Part shown: positions 1 to 5,695 of the stretch, piece after piece
Layout of the letters: every line of letters begins with the position of its first letter
Position numbering within the stretch: position 1 is the stretch's first letter
NCBI GenBank assembly: GCA_945872375.1
Contig: CAMBYR010000122.1
Coordinates: forward strand, 1 to 6,731
Reading direction: 5' to 3'
From: an uncultured Blautia sp.
Lineage (GTDB): Bacteria > Bacillota > Clostridia > Lachnospirales > Lachnospiraceae
DNA length: 6,731 nt
Notes under the pieces: model-generated
Databases searched by the model: none
Told to the model about the DNA's origin: nothing
What the model saw: only the letters and a program-made list of their open reading frames with translations
Translations under genes and position numbers: made by a program

Positions 1-557
1 CGGAGCTCGCCCTCCTTTCTCTCAACACCCCTCGAAACTACGGTCTGATCCCGCTAATGTCCGGGGCAGATTTCATGTATTATGATAAAGAAGAATACAA
101 TAATGATGTTGACTGGTTCTGTGATCTGATCACAGAAGCGCTTGGAGAAAAATGGCGCCCTATCCGAGGAAATGAGACCTGTATGCGGATCAATAAGATC
201 AGTGCGAAATTGACAGCCGGATGCGATGCAGACAGCGCCTGCCGGGAAATGTCTGCCTACTATGACTGCATCATCCATGAAAACGGTTCTTTTGCCGGAG
301 GAACCATAGAAATGGTGCCGAAAGGGATGAACAAAGCCGTTGGAATCGCAGCAGTATGTAAAATATTTGGAATTCCCTGGGAAGATACCGTGGTATTCGG
401 AGACAGCAATAATGACCTGTCCATGTTTGAATATGCTGCCGTAAAGGTGGCAATGGGAAATGGTTCTCCGAAGATCAGGGAACTGGCAGATTATGTGACC
501 AACGATATGTTCCACTATGGAATTCGAAACGGTCTGATGAAACTGGGTCTGATCTAG
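1..557 (+). CDS. Cof-type HAD-superfamily hydrolase, C-terminal part (5' end outside window)
   Basis: The frame is open from the first full codon at position 3 to the TAG at 555-557, so about 184 residues of a longer protein (Cof-type proteins are usually about 260-290 aa) are present. The ATG at 57 is internal: the codons before it (reading ...RNYGLIPLMSG) fit the cap region. The C-terminal half carries two HAD signatures. One is the motif III lysine in PKGMNKA (Lys codon 333-335). The other is the motif IV acidic cluster GDSNND (399-416), followed by a typical AVAMGN-like stretch (VKVAMGNGSPKIRE). The family dephosphorylates small phosphorylated metabolites in the cytoplasm using an Asp nucleophile and Mg2+. 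The N-terminal motif I (DxD) lies outside the window, so activity cannot be confirmed. The substrate is unknown. The next gene follows after 35 bp on the same strand, suggesting co-transcription. Confidence 0.88.
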   Translation, partial: ELALLSLNTPRNYGLIPLMSGADFMYYDKEEYNNDVDWFCDLITEALGEKWRPIRGNETCMRINKISAKLTAGCDADSACREMSAYYDCIIHENGSFAGGTIEMVPKGMNKAVGIAAVCKIFGIPWEDTVVFGDSNNDLSMFEYAAVKVAMGNGSPKIRELADYVTNDMFHYGIRNGLMKLGLI

Positions 558-592
558 AATATATTTCGGTTTAGTATGAGGAGAAGCGGGAT

Positions 593-1783
593 ATGAAAAA
601 CAGAGAAGAATACAGACAGGAGCTTCTCATGCTCCGAAGGCATTTCCACCGCTATCCGGAGCTTGCTCTGAAAGAAGTTAAAACCTCTGCTTTTATTCGG
701 GAATACCTGGAAAAGCTGGGCTATGAGCTGAAGGCCGTGCCTCCCACGGGATGGATCGCGGAGCATCCGATGCTGAAGGACCGCTCCAAAACCGTTGTGC
801 TCAGGGCAGAAATGGACGCCCTTCCTCTTCAGGAACAGACGGGACTTTCCTATTCATCGGTTCATGATGGGTGCATGCATGCCTGCGGCCATGATGCCAT
901 TCTGGCATCAGCGCTTGTGCTGGCAAAAATTGCTGTAGAAGAAAAAGAGACGTTCCCGGTGCGGCTTCGTCTTCTTTTTGAACCGGCAGAGGAAATCGGT
1001 GAAGGAGCAAAGCGGATGCTGGATGCCGGAGCATTGGAGGAGCCTTCGGCAGATGCGTTTCTGATGTTTCATTATGCGGGGGATCAGACGCTGGGAATGG
1101 CGGTCCATGAGGGACAGGCGTCGGCAATGATCGGCGGGATCCGTGTGGAGGTTCATGGAAAAGCAAGTCACTGGAGTGAGGCTTCCAGAGGAATTGACAG
1201 TATCTATGGGGCGGCGCTGGCGGTAAAAGCCATGCATGATCTGAATGAAAACTATCAGGGAGAAGCGCCGTGCCTTGTGGGTGCCGGTACGATTCATGGA
1301 GGCGAGTATGCCAATATTATTGCAGATGAGGCGGTGATTCAGGGAAATATCCGTGCCGTAAGGGAATCTGACTTTTATGAATTATATCGAAGGCTGGAGC
1401 AGGCATTTCATCAGATTGAGGAAGAAACAGGTGTGAGAATTCAATTGTCTTTTACAAAGGATCCGGTACTTGCCTTTGCCAACGACCCGGAGCTTACGGA
1501 CATTGCAGCCGGTGTGGGAAAAGAAGTGTTTGGCAGCCGATTTGTACCGGAGGGAGAACAGGAACTGTTTCTTTCCGGGGATAATGCCTATCGTTATTTT
1601 CAGAAAACAAAGGGTCTGTTCGCAGTTTTTCTCGCAGGTGTACCCGGAGAAAATCACCCGCTGCATCATCCGGGATTTCAGATGGATGAAGAGATTCTCC
1701 CACTCAGTGTAGAGGCACTGTATCAAATGATATGCCGAATAGGAGAAAGGACCGGAAAACAGGACAAGGAGGACAGAATTTGA
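593..1783 (+). CDS. M20D-family metallo-amidohydrolase (N-acyl amino acid / hippurate hydrolase type)
   Basis: The protein has 396 residues, the usual length for M20D peptidase-family amidohydrolases, which hydrolyse N-acyl or N-acetyl amino acids or related amides with two bound divalent metals. Recognisable motifs, in order, are RxEMDALP near residues 72-78, MHACGHD at 95-101 (Cys98 and His100 are likely metal ligands) and EPAEE at 130-134 (Glu133 likely general base, Glu134 ligand). Then come His160 in MFHYAG, the lid/dimerisation domain from about 180 to 290 with HGGEYANIIAD and GNIR, and a C-terminal HHPGF (His358/His359). The catalytic set is complete. The start is supported by AGGAGA at 579-584, 8 nt before the ATG. 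The gene lies 35 bp after the HAD gene, and its stop overlaps the likely TTG start of the following phosphatase gene, so the three are probably one operon. No signal peptide is visible; it is cytoplasmic. The exact substrate (acyl amino acid, hippurate, acetyl-diaminopimelate) cannot be read from the sequence. Confidence 0.9.
   Translation: MKNREEYRQELLMLRRHFHRYPELALKEVKTSAFIREYLEKLGYELKAVPPTGWIAEHPMLKDRSKTVVLRAEMDALPLQEQTGLSYSSVHDGCMHACGHDAILASALVLAKIAVEEKETFPVRLRLLFEPAEEIGEGAKRMLDAGALEEPSADAFLMFHYAGDQTLGMAVHEGQASAMIGGIRVEVHGKASHWSEASRGIDSIYGAALAVKAMHDLNENYQGEAPCLVGAGTIHGGEYANIIADEAVIQGNIRAVRESDFYELYRRLEQAFHQIEEETGVRIQLSFTKDPVLAFANDPELTDIAAGVGKEVFGSRFVPEGEQELFLSGDNAYRYFQKTKGLFAVFLAGVPGENHPLHHPGFQMDEEILPLSVEALYQMICRIGERTGKQDKEDRI
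1766..1772 (+). promoter_or_regulatory. Shine-Dalgarno AAGGAGG that fixes a TTG start
   Basis: AAGGAGG is a seven-base anti-SD match lying 7 nt before the TTG at 1780-1782. The upstream in-frame ATG at 1732 has only a poorer AGGAGA-like match, at 1741, after it rather than before it. This site therefore argues that translation of the phosphatase gene starts at TTG 1780. The TTG overlaps the amidohydrolase stop in the four bases TTGA. Confidence 0.75.
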
Positions 1784-2832
1784 AATACGGGAAAATTCGA
1801 ATTGAGGATGGATATCTGATTTTTACCAAGCATATGATGATGAACAGCCTGCCCTGCAAGGATATTCTATGGGCATATATGCGAAGAGAAGGAAATGAAG
1901 AAGAATCCGGGCGGCAGATCATCAATAATTATCTGGTGATTTTGACAAGAAGAAAAAAACGATATAAATTTGATATGACGGAAAAGGAAGTGCAGGACTG
2001 CCTTGTCCTTCTTCGTGCGCTGAATCCGGGGATGGCTGTGGGATATCCCAAAGGAAGCCGCGTGCCTTTGCAGAGCAGCTCCAATACCAGGGATCTGGGA
2101 GCAATCGTGGGAAAGGACGGCAGACACATTCTCCCGAGAAGGCTTCTGCGAAGCGGTGCCCTGTATCATCTTTCTCTGGCAGATCAGGATGTGCTGCGGA
2201 ATGAGTATAATCTGTCCACAGTGATAGATCTTCGAAATGCTGCGGAAAGAACAAGAAAACCGGACACGAAGATGGAAGGCGTCATTTACCGGGAAAACCC
2301 CATTGTGGAAGAAGAGACCCTTGCGGTCACCCATGGAAAAAGCTCTGATGAACTGATCCTGAACCTTCGGGAGGATCCGGATGAATTGATGATACGACAG
2401 TATCAGCTTTTGATTCGCGATCAGTTTTCTGTAAAGCAGTACGCAATTTTCCTGGATCGTCTGCTTCATCAGGGAGATGGGGCGGTTCTCTGGCACTGCA
2501 GTATGGGAAAAGACCGGGTCGGAATCGGCACGGCACTGCTGCTTTCCGCATTGGGAGTGTCCAGAGACGATATTATGGAGGATTATCTGAAATCTAATAT
2601 TTATCTGGAAGACGAACTGGAATATGCTATCCGGTATATGGAAACCAGGACGATTGTGGATCCCCATGTTATGGACTGCATCCGGATCTTTTTCCGCGTA
2701 AAGGAGGAATATCTGAATGCCGCGTTTGAAGCCATTGAACAGGATTACGGATCTATGGATCGTTTTCTCAGGCGTGCATTGTATCTGACTCCGAAGGCCA
2801 TAGAGGAACTTCAGAGAAAATATCTGATCTGA
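1780..2832 (+). CDS. Tyrosine-protein phosphatase (Y_phosphatase3 / MptpB-like) with an N-terminal PH-like or uncharacterised domain
   Basis: With the TTG start the protein has 350 residues; using the in-frame ATG at 1732 it would have 366. The N-terminal portion (about 1-90) is a beta-rich segment (YGKIRIEDGYLIF..., LVILTRRKKRYKFDM, then a short helix). I can only call it PH-like by its pattern; its family is uncertain. From about residue 95 the sequence follows the bacterial tyrosine/lipid phosphatase family: NTRDLG at 102-107, LRSGALYHLS, VIDLRN at 148-153 and the P-loop HCSMGKDRVG, with nucleophile Cys240 and Arg246 (CX5R). The residue after the arginine is Val247, where this family normally has Thr or Ser. 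These enzymes hydrolyse phosphotyrosine or phosphoinositide-type esters through a cysteinyl-phosphate. No signal peptide or membrane helix is seen, so it is probably cytoplasmic. It is the last gene of the HAD-amidohydrolase-phosphatase run. The substrate is unknown. Confidence 0.82.
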   Translation: MKYGKIRIEDGYLIFTKHMMMNSLPCKDILWAYMRREGNEEESGRQIINNYLVILTRRKKRYKFDMTEKEVQDCLVLLRALNPGMAVGYPKGSRVPLQSSSNTRDLGAIVGKDGRHILPRRLLRSGALYHLSLADQDVLRNEYNLSTVIDLRNAAERTRKPDTKMEGVIYRENPIVEEETLAVTHGKSSDELILNLREDPDELMIRQYQLLIRDQFSVKQYAIFLDRLLHQGDGAVLWHCSMGKDRVGIGTALLLSALGVSRDDIMEDYLKSNIYLEDELEYAIRYMETRTIVDPHVMDCIRIFFRVKEEYLNAAFEAIEQDYGSMDRFLRRALYLTPKAIEELQRKYLI

Positions 2833-2859
2833 ATTATGGTGGATTCTTATAAATTGTAA

Positions 2860-2887
2860 TTGACAAAATTTTTAATCTTGTTATAAT
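2860..2887 (+). promoter_or_regulatory. Sigma-A promoter of ilvN-ilvC
   Basis: TTGACA at 2860-2865 and TATAAT at 2882-2887 are both perfect consensus hexamers, separated by 16 bp. Transcription is expected to begin near 2894, giving a leader of about 59 nt before ilvN. Such a strong promoter suggests high basal transcription, possibly held down by a repressor. Confidence 0.85.
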
Positions 2888-2902
2888 GTAGAGATATAAG
2901 CG

Positions 2903-2932
2903 TTTACCGATGTAAATGTTTAATAGTTTAAA
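2903..2932 (+). promoter_or_regulatory. Two short dyads in the ilvN leader
   Basis: TTTAC-CGAT-GTAAA (2903-2916) is a 5-bp inverted repeat around a 4-nt centre, and TTTAA-TAGT-TTAAA (2919-2932) is a second one of the same geometry 2 nt further on. Both lie just downstream of the predicted transcription start, where a repressor operator could sit. They could also be chance in AT-rich DNA. The leader is too short for a T-box and has no leader peptide rich in branched-chain codons. Confidence 0.3.
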
Positions 2933-2952
2933 GTGTTGAAAGCAGGTGGATT

Positions 2953-3450
2953 ATGGAACAGAGAATTCTATCCCTGCTGGTGGATAACACCGCAGGTGTA
3001 CTGAGCCGGATTGCCGGATTATTCAGCCGCCGCGGCTATAATATTGACAGCCTTACAGTTGGAGTGACTGCAGATGAGCGTTTTTCCAGAATGACGGTTG
3101 TGTGCAGCGGTGACGAGCAGATCCTGGAACAGATTACGAAGCAGCTTGCAAAACTGGTGGATGTGCGTACCATTAAGGTTCTGGAGCCGGGCAACAGTGT
3201 CAGTCATGAACTGGTTATGATCAAGGTTACTGCAAAGCCGGAACAGAGACAGGGAATCGTTTCTGTAGCGGATATCTTCCGGGCAAAGGTTGTGGATATC
3301 AGCCCGGAATCGATGACGATTGAAATGACGGGAAATCACAAAAAACTGGAAGCATTTATCAGTCTGATGCGGGATTATGAGATCCTGGAGCTTGCCCGTA
3401 CAGGTGTGACAGGACTTTCCAGAGGTTCCGATGATGTGACATTTCTTTAA
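2953..3450 (+). CDS. ilvN: Acetolactate synthase small (regulatory) subunit
   Basis: The 165 residues match the usual size of IlvN/IlvH (about 160-170). The protein binds and activates the large catalytic subunit (IlvB) of acetohydroxyacid synthase, first common step of branched-chain amino acid synthesis, and carries valine feedback inhibition. The N-terminal ACT domain (about 1-75) begins LSLLVDNTAGVLSRIAGLF and includes RRGYNIDSLTVG. The C-terminal domain ends in the family signature GVTGLSRG. Asn12, Gly15 and Asn30 align with IlvH Asn11, Gly14 and Asn29 of E. coli, the valine-binding positions known from feedback-resistant mutants, so valine sensitivity is expected (inference). The start ATG has AGGTGG at 2944-2949, 3 nt upstream, a rather tight spacing. 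It is the first gene of its transcript; ilvB is not next to it. ilvC follows after 101 bp. Confidence 0.95.
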   Translation: MEQRILSLLVDNTAGVLSRIAGLFSRRGYNIDSLTVGVTADERFSRMTVVCSGDEQILEQITKQLAKLVDVRTIKVLEPGNSVSHELVMIKVTAKPEQRQGIVSVADIFRAKVVDISPESMTIEMTGNHKKLEAFISLMRDYEILELARTGVTGLSRGSDDVTFL

Positions 3451-3491
3451 AAAAGTTTGCTAGGGGGAGTTTCTTCCCTTAACGATAAACG

Positions 3492-3511
3492 GTATGATGA
3501 GAGAATCATAC
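3492..3511 (+). promoter_or_regulatory. Perfect 7-bp hairpin in the ilvN-ilvC spacer
   Basis: GTATGAT (3492-3498) and ATCATAC (3505-3511) are perfect inverted repeats around the 6-nt purine loop GAGAGA. No U-tract follows, so it is not a rho-independent terminator. It lies 26 nt before the ilvC Shine-Dalgarno and could be an RNA processing or stability element, or a protein-binding dyad. Its role is unknown. Confidence 0.45.
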
Positions 3512-3536
3512 ATATTATGAAAAAATTTATAAAACT

Positions 3537-3555
3537 CAGGAGGAAACGAAAATGG
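3537..3555 (+). promoter_or_regulatory. ilvC translation-initiation region, identical to that of leuC
   Basis: AGGAGG at 3538-3543 lies 8 nt before the ilvC ATG. The 19 bases from 3537 to 3555 are identical to those at 5769-5787 around the leuC start, including the spacer AAACGAAA. Confidence 0.85.
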
Positions 3556-4571
3556 AGAATAGGATTTTTTATCAGGAAGACTGTAATTTAAGTCTGTTGG
3601 ATGGAAAAACTATTGCAGTTATCGGTTACGGCAGCCAGGGACATGCCCATGCATTAAATGCAAAAGAGTCCGGATGCAATGTAATTATTGGTCTTTATGA
3701 AGGAAGCAGATCCTGGCAGAAAGCAGTTGACCAGGGATTTGAAGTTTATACAGCAGCAGAAGCTGCAAAAAAAGCAGATATCATTATGATTCTGATCAAC
3801 GATGAAAAACAGGCAGCTCTTTATAAAAAAGATATCGAGCCAAACCTGGAAGAGGGCAATATGCTGATGTTTGCTCATGGTTTCAATATCCATTACGGAT
3901 GTATCGTACCTCCGAAATACGTGGATGTTACCATGATTGCTCCGAAGGGACCCGGACATACTGTAAGAAGTGAATATCAGGCTGGAAAAGGTGTTCCCTG
4001 TCTGGTAGCAGTTCAGCAGGACTACACCGGAAAAGCACTGGATAAAGCACTGGCTTATGCACTGGCTATCGGCGGCGCAAGAGCAGGCGTTCTGGAAACA
4101 ACATTCCGTACAGAGACAGAGACAGACCTCTTTGGTGAGCAGGCTGTTCTTTGCGGTGGTGTATGTGCTCTGATGCAGGCTGGTTTTGAAACTCTCTGCG
4201 AAGCTGGCTATGACCCGAGAAACGCATATTTTGAATGTATCCATGAAATGAAACTGATCGTAGACCTGATCTATCAGTCCGGTTTTGCAGGAATGAGATA
4301 TTCTATCTCAAACACAGCAGAATACGGTGATTATATCACAGGACCGAAGATCATCACAGAAGATACCAAGAAAGCAATGAAGAAGATCCTTGCAGATATC
4401 CAGGATGGTACATTTGCAAAAGACTTCTTATTGGATATGTCCGCAGCAGGATCTCAGGTACACTTCAAAGCTATGAGAAAGAAAGCTGCAGAGCATCCGT
4501 CTGAAATCGTCGGCGAAGAAATTCGTAAGCTGTACAGCTGGAACGGCGAAGACAAATTAATTAATAACTAA
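3552..4571 (+). CDS. ilvC: Ketol-acid reductoisomerase, class I (short form)
   Basis: The 339 residues match class I KARI (about 330-340). The enzyme converts 2-acetolactate or 2-aceto-2-hydroxybutyrate to the dihydroxy acids, second step of valine/leucine and isoleucine synthesis, with Mg2+ and NAD(P)H. The Rossmann domain (about 1-180) has the dinucleotide motif GYGSQGHA at 25-32. The cofactor loop is GLYEGSRSW at 47-55: Ser52 and Ser54 are kept, but position 49 is Tyr where Arg is common. His109 (FAHGFNIHYG) and Lys132 (APKGPGHTVR) are in place. The helical domain supplies the metal ligands Asp192 and Glu196 (TDLFGEQAVLCGG) and Glu228 and Glu232 (ECIHEMKLI), plus Ser253 (SISNTAEYG). All catalytic residues are present. 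Start and ribosome site are clear. It is probably co-transcribed with ilvN and ends at the terminator at 4670. Confidence 0.97.
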   Translation: MENRIFYQEDCNLSLLDGKTIAVIGYGSQGHAHALNAKESGCNVIIGLYEGSRSWQKAVDQGFEVYTAAEAAKKADIIMILINDEKQAALYKKDIEPNLEEGNMLMFAHGFNIHYGCIVPPKYVDVTMIAPKGPGHTVRSEYQAGKGVPCLVAVQQDYTGKALDKALAYALAIGGARAGVLETTFRTETETDLFGEQAVLCGGVCALMQAGFETLCEAGYDPRNAYFECIHEMKLIVDLIYQSGFAGMRYSISNTAEYGDYITGPKIITEDTKKAMKKILADIQDGTFAKDFLLDMSAAGSQVHFKAMRKKAAEHPSEIVGEEIRKLYSWNGEDKLINN

Positions 4572-4669
4572 GGAAAATTCGAAGTGCAGCGGAGAATTTT
4601 CCGATACTCAAACGTAGCAGAGCAGAGTTTGAGGTTCTCGTAAGAAGCAAAGCAGCGTTTGTGGTTCCT
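4572..4669 (+). repeat. Tandem stem-loop array with a shared 13-nt loop motif, 3' of ilvC
   Basis: Directly after the ilvC stop, GGAAAATTC (4572-4580) pairs perfectly with GAATTTTCC (4594-4602) around the loop GAAGTGCAGCGGA. Four bases later CTCAAAC (4607-4613) pairs perfectly with GTTTGAG (4627-4633) around GTAGCAGAGCAGA, also 13 nt. A third unit has the loop-like GAAGCAAAGCAGC at 4644-4656 followed by GTTTGTGGTTC, matching the right arm and flank of unit 2. It lacks the matching left arm. The three loop segments fit G[AT]AG[CT][AG]nAGC[AG]G[AC] and recur every 30-33 nt. This is not coding. It may be a 3'-UTR stability or regulatory RNA element, or a dispersed intergenic repeat of the host lineage. 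I do not recognise a named family. Confidence 0.6.
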
Positions 4670-4708
4670 AACCCGGAGTCGGCACAGGTCGGCCCCGGGT
4701 TCTTTTTT
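4670..4708 (+). terminator. Rho-independent terminator of the ilvN-ilvC transcript
   Basis: AACCCGG (4670-4676) pairs with CCGGGTT (4695-4701). GGC/GCC (4681-4683 with 4692-4694) can continue the stem past a 4-nt bulge, leaving an 8-nt loop. The 3' side runs into TTCTTTTTT (4700-4708). The U-tract is on the plus strand only, so it does not obviously end the converging lysR transcript. Confidence 0.9.
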
Positions 4709-4717
4709 AAGAGAAAA

Positions 4718-5599
4718 TTACGTTTGTCTCTGAAAAAAATCTTTCAGCAGAGGAAGCGTCTCCTCTTTTTTTCGGCATACAAACCCGATTTCCCGGGAAG
4801 GAAACTCCATTCCCATAGGGACTTCCACCAGAAGTCCCTGCTCCAGTTCAGTCTGAACAAATTCCCGGATGACACAGGCAATCCCCAGGCTGATCTTGGA
4901 AAATTCAATGAGAAGATCCATGGTGGTTACTTCCAGAATGTGACTCAGTTCGATGCGATGCTCCTTTAACTGATTGTTGACAGACTGGCGGGTGATGTTT
5001 TCTTCATCCAGCATCATGAAAGCTGCTGTGTGGAACAGCGGTTCTTCAGGGTAAAGCTCTTTCTGATTTTTCAGATATTGTTTCGTCGCAACAAAGGTGT
5101 CGGAAATACGAAGGATCGGACAAAAATGGCATCCATGCAGATTTTTTGGCCGTCCGATGAGTCCGATATCGATCTTTCCCTGATCCAGAAGCTGGAGAGT
5201 CTGGTAAGTGGACTGACAGGAAATGTTGATGCGTACCTCCGGATGCGCGGCTGCATAGGACTTCAGATACGAAAGCAGTACATATTTGCTTAAAGTAGAA
5301 CTGGCGCCGATGCGCAGTCTGGGAATATTGCGGTATCGATTGTGAAGAACAAATTCTTCCCCCTCAGATAAAAGAGAAAAGGCTTCCTTTACTTTTTCGA
5401 ACAGGATTTCTCCATCCGGAGTCAGGGTGACACCCCTGGAACTGCGGGAAAAAAGGACAGTGCCCAGATTTTTTTCCAGCTTTTGGATGGCTTTGCTAAT
5501 GGCAGGCTGACTGATAAACAGCTCTTTGGCAGCCTGAGAAATGTTTCCTGATCGGCCTACGATATAAAAAACATGATAAAGAGATAAATTTTCCTGCAT
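4718..5599 (-). CDS. LysR-family transcriptional regulator, divergent from leuC
   Basis: Starting at the ATG at 5599-5597 the protein has 293 residues, typical for LysR-type regulators. GGAGG (complement of 5604-5608) sits 4 nt before this ATG. An upstream in-frame ATG at 5650 would add 17 residues but lacks a ribosome site and family similarity. The N-terminal winged helix-turn-helix (about 5-60) reads FYIVGRSGNISQAAKELF then SQPAISKAIQKLE, then LFSRSSRGVTLTPDG, all classic. The rest (about 90-293) is the substrate-binding-like effector domain, with RLRIGASSTLSKYVLLSYL and DIGLIGRP visible. The family acts as tetramers binding T-N11-A sites and responds to a small pathway metabolite. Placement between ilvC and leuC, and divergence from leuC, suggest it controls leucine synthesis; the effector could be an isopropylmalate-like intermediate (inference). 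It converges on ilvC, its stop lying 9 nt beyond the ilvC terminator tract. Confidence 0.92.
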   Translation of the reverse strand: MQENLSLYHVFYIVGRSGNISQAAKELFISQPAISKAIQKLEKNLGTVLFSRSSRGVTLTPDGEILFEKVKEAFSLLSEGEEFVLHNRYRNIPRLRIGASSTLSKYVLLSYLKSYAAAHPEVRINISCQSTYQTLQLLDQGKIDIGLIGRPKNLHGCHFCPILRISDTFVATKQYLKNQKELYPEEPLFHTAAFMMLDEENITRQSVNNQLKEHRIELSHILEVTTMDLLIEFSKISLGIACVIREFVQTELEQGLLVEVPMGMEFPSREIGFVCRKKEETLPLLKDFFQRQT

Positions 5600-5615
5600 A
5601 AAGCCTCCATAGAAA

Positions 5616-5649
5616 TGTGCAGAGGTCATGGAACCACAAAGCCTGCACA
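5616..5649 (-). promoter_or_regulatory. Inverted repeat in the lysR leader
   Basis: Read on the plus strand, TGTGCAG (5616-5622) and CTGCACA (5643-5649) are perfect 7-bp inverted repeats around 20 nt. In the lysR mRNA this hairpin would end 7 nt before the GGAGG ribosome site. It could influence translation or simply be chance; no U-tract follows. Confidence 0.35.
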
Positions 5650-5658
5650 CATCTTTCT

Positions 5659-5673
5659 ATAACTATAGGTTAT
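5659..5673. promoter_or_regulatory. Candidate LysR recognition site (T-N11-A dyad 1)
   Basis: ATAAC-TATAG-GTTAT is a perfect 5-bp inverted repeat with T-N11-A geometry. It is centred at 5666, about -65 from the predicted leuC transcription start (near 5731), the usual place of the primary recognition site of LysR-type regulators. Confidence 0.55.
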
Positions 5674-5680
5674 TATAAAT

Positions 5681-5695
5681 ATACTTAATATGTAT
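5681..5695. promoter_or_regulatory. Candidate LysR activation site (T-N11-A dyad 2)
   Basis: ATAC-TTAATAT-GTAT is an inverted repeat with the same T-N11-A geometry. Its centre at 5688 is 22 bp (about two helical turns) from dyad 1. It lies near -43 and abuts the weak -35 of the leuC promoter, as expected for an activation-binding site. The region is AT-rich, so each dyad alone is weak evidence; the paired placement is stronger. Confidence 0.45.

Noticed and set aside
1867..2667. Long minus-strand open frame opposite the phosphatase gene
   Set aside because: No ribosome site or family motif, and the plus strand has the complete CX5R phosphatase signature.
2833..2952. T-box riboswitch or leader-peptide attenuator before ilvN
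   Set aside because: The expected leader is only about 59 nt, with no specifier or T-box sequence, no terminator hairpin and no small ORF rich in Leu, Val or Ile codons.
3462..3479. Terminator-like hairpin AGGGGG...TTCCCT after ilvN
   Set aside because: Only four Watson-Crick pairs plus two G-U pairs, and it is followed by AACGATAA rather than a U-tract.
4572..4602. CodY-type operator, because of the AATTTTC half-site
   Set aside because: It lies after ilvC as one arm of an RNA-like stem, and the required AATTTTCWGAAAATT spacing is absent.
4661..4969. Plus-strand open frame over the terminator and the 3' end of lysR
   Set aside because: It runs through the terminator hairpin and is antisense to the conserved regulator; no ribosome site.
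5630..5640. 11-bp inverted copy of TTTGTGGTTCC (4658-4668) in the lysR leader, possibly another unit of the ilvC 3' array
   Set aside because: Several 11-mer matches are expected by chance in a window this size, and the loop motif and stem arms of the array are not present there.
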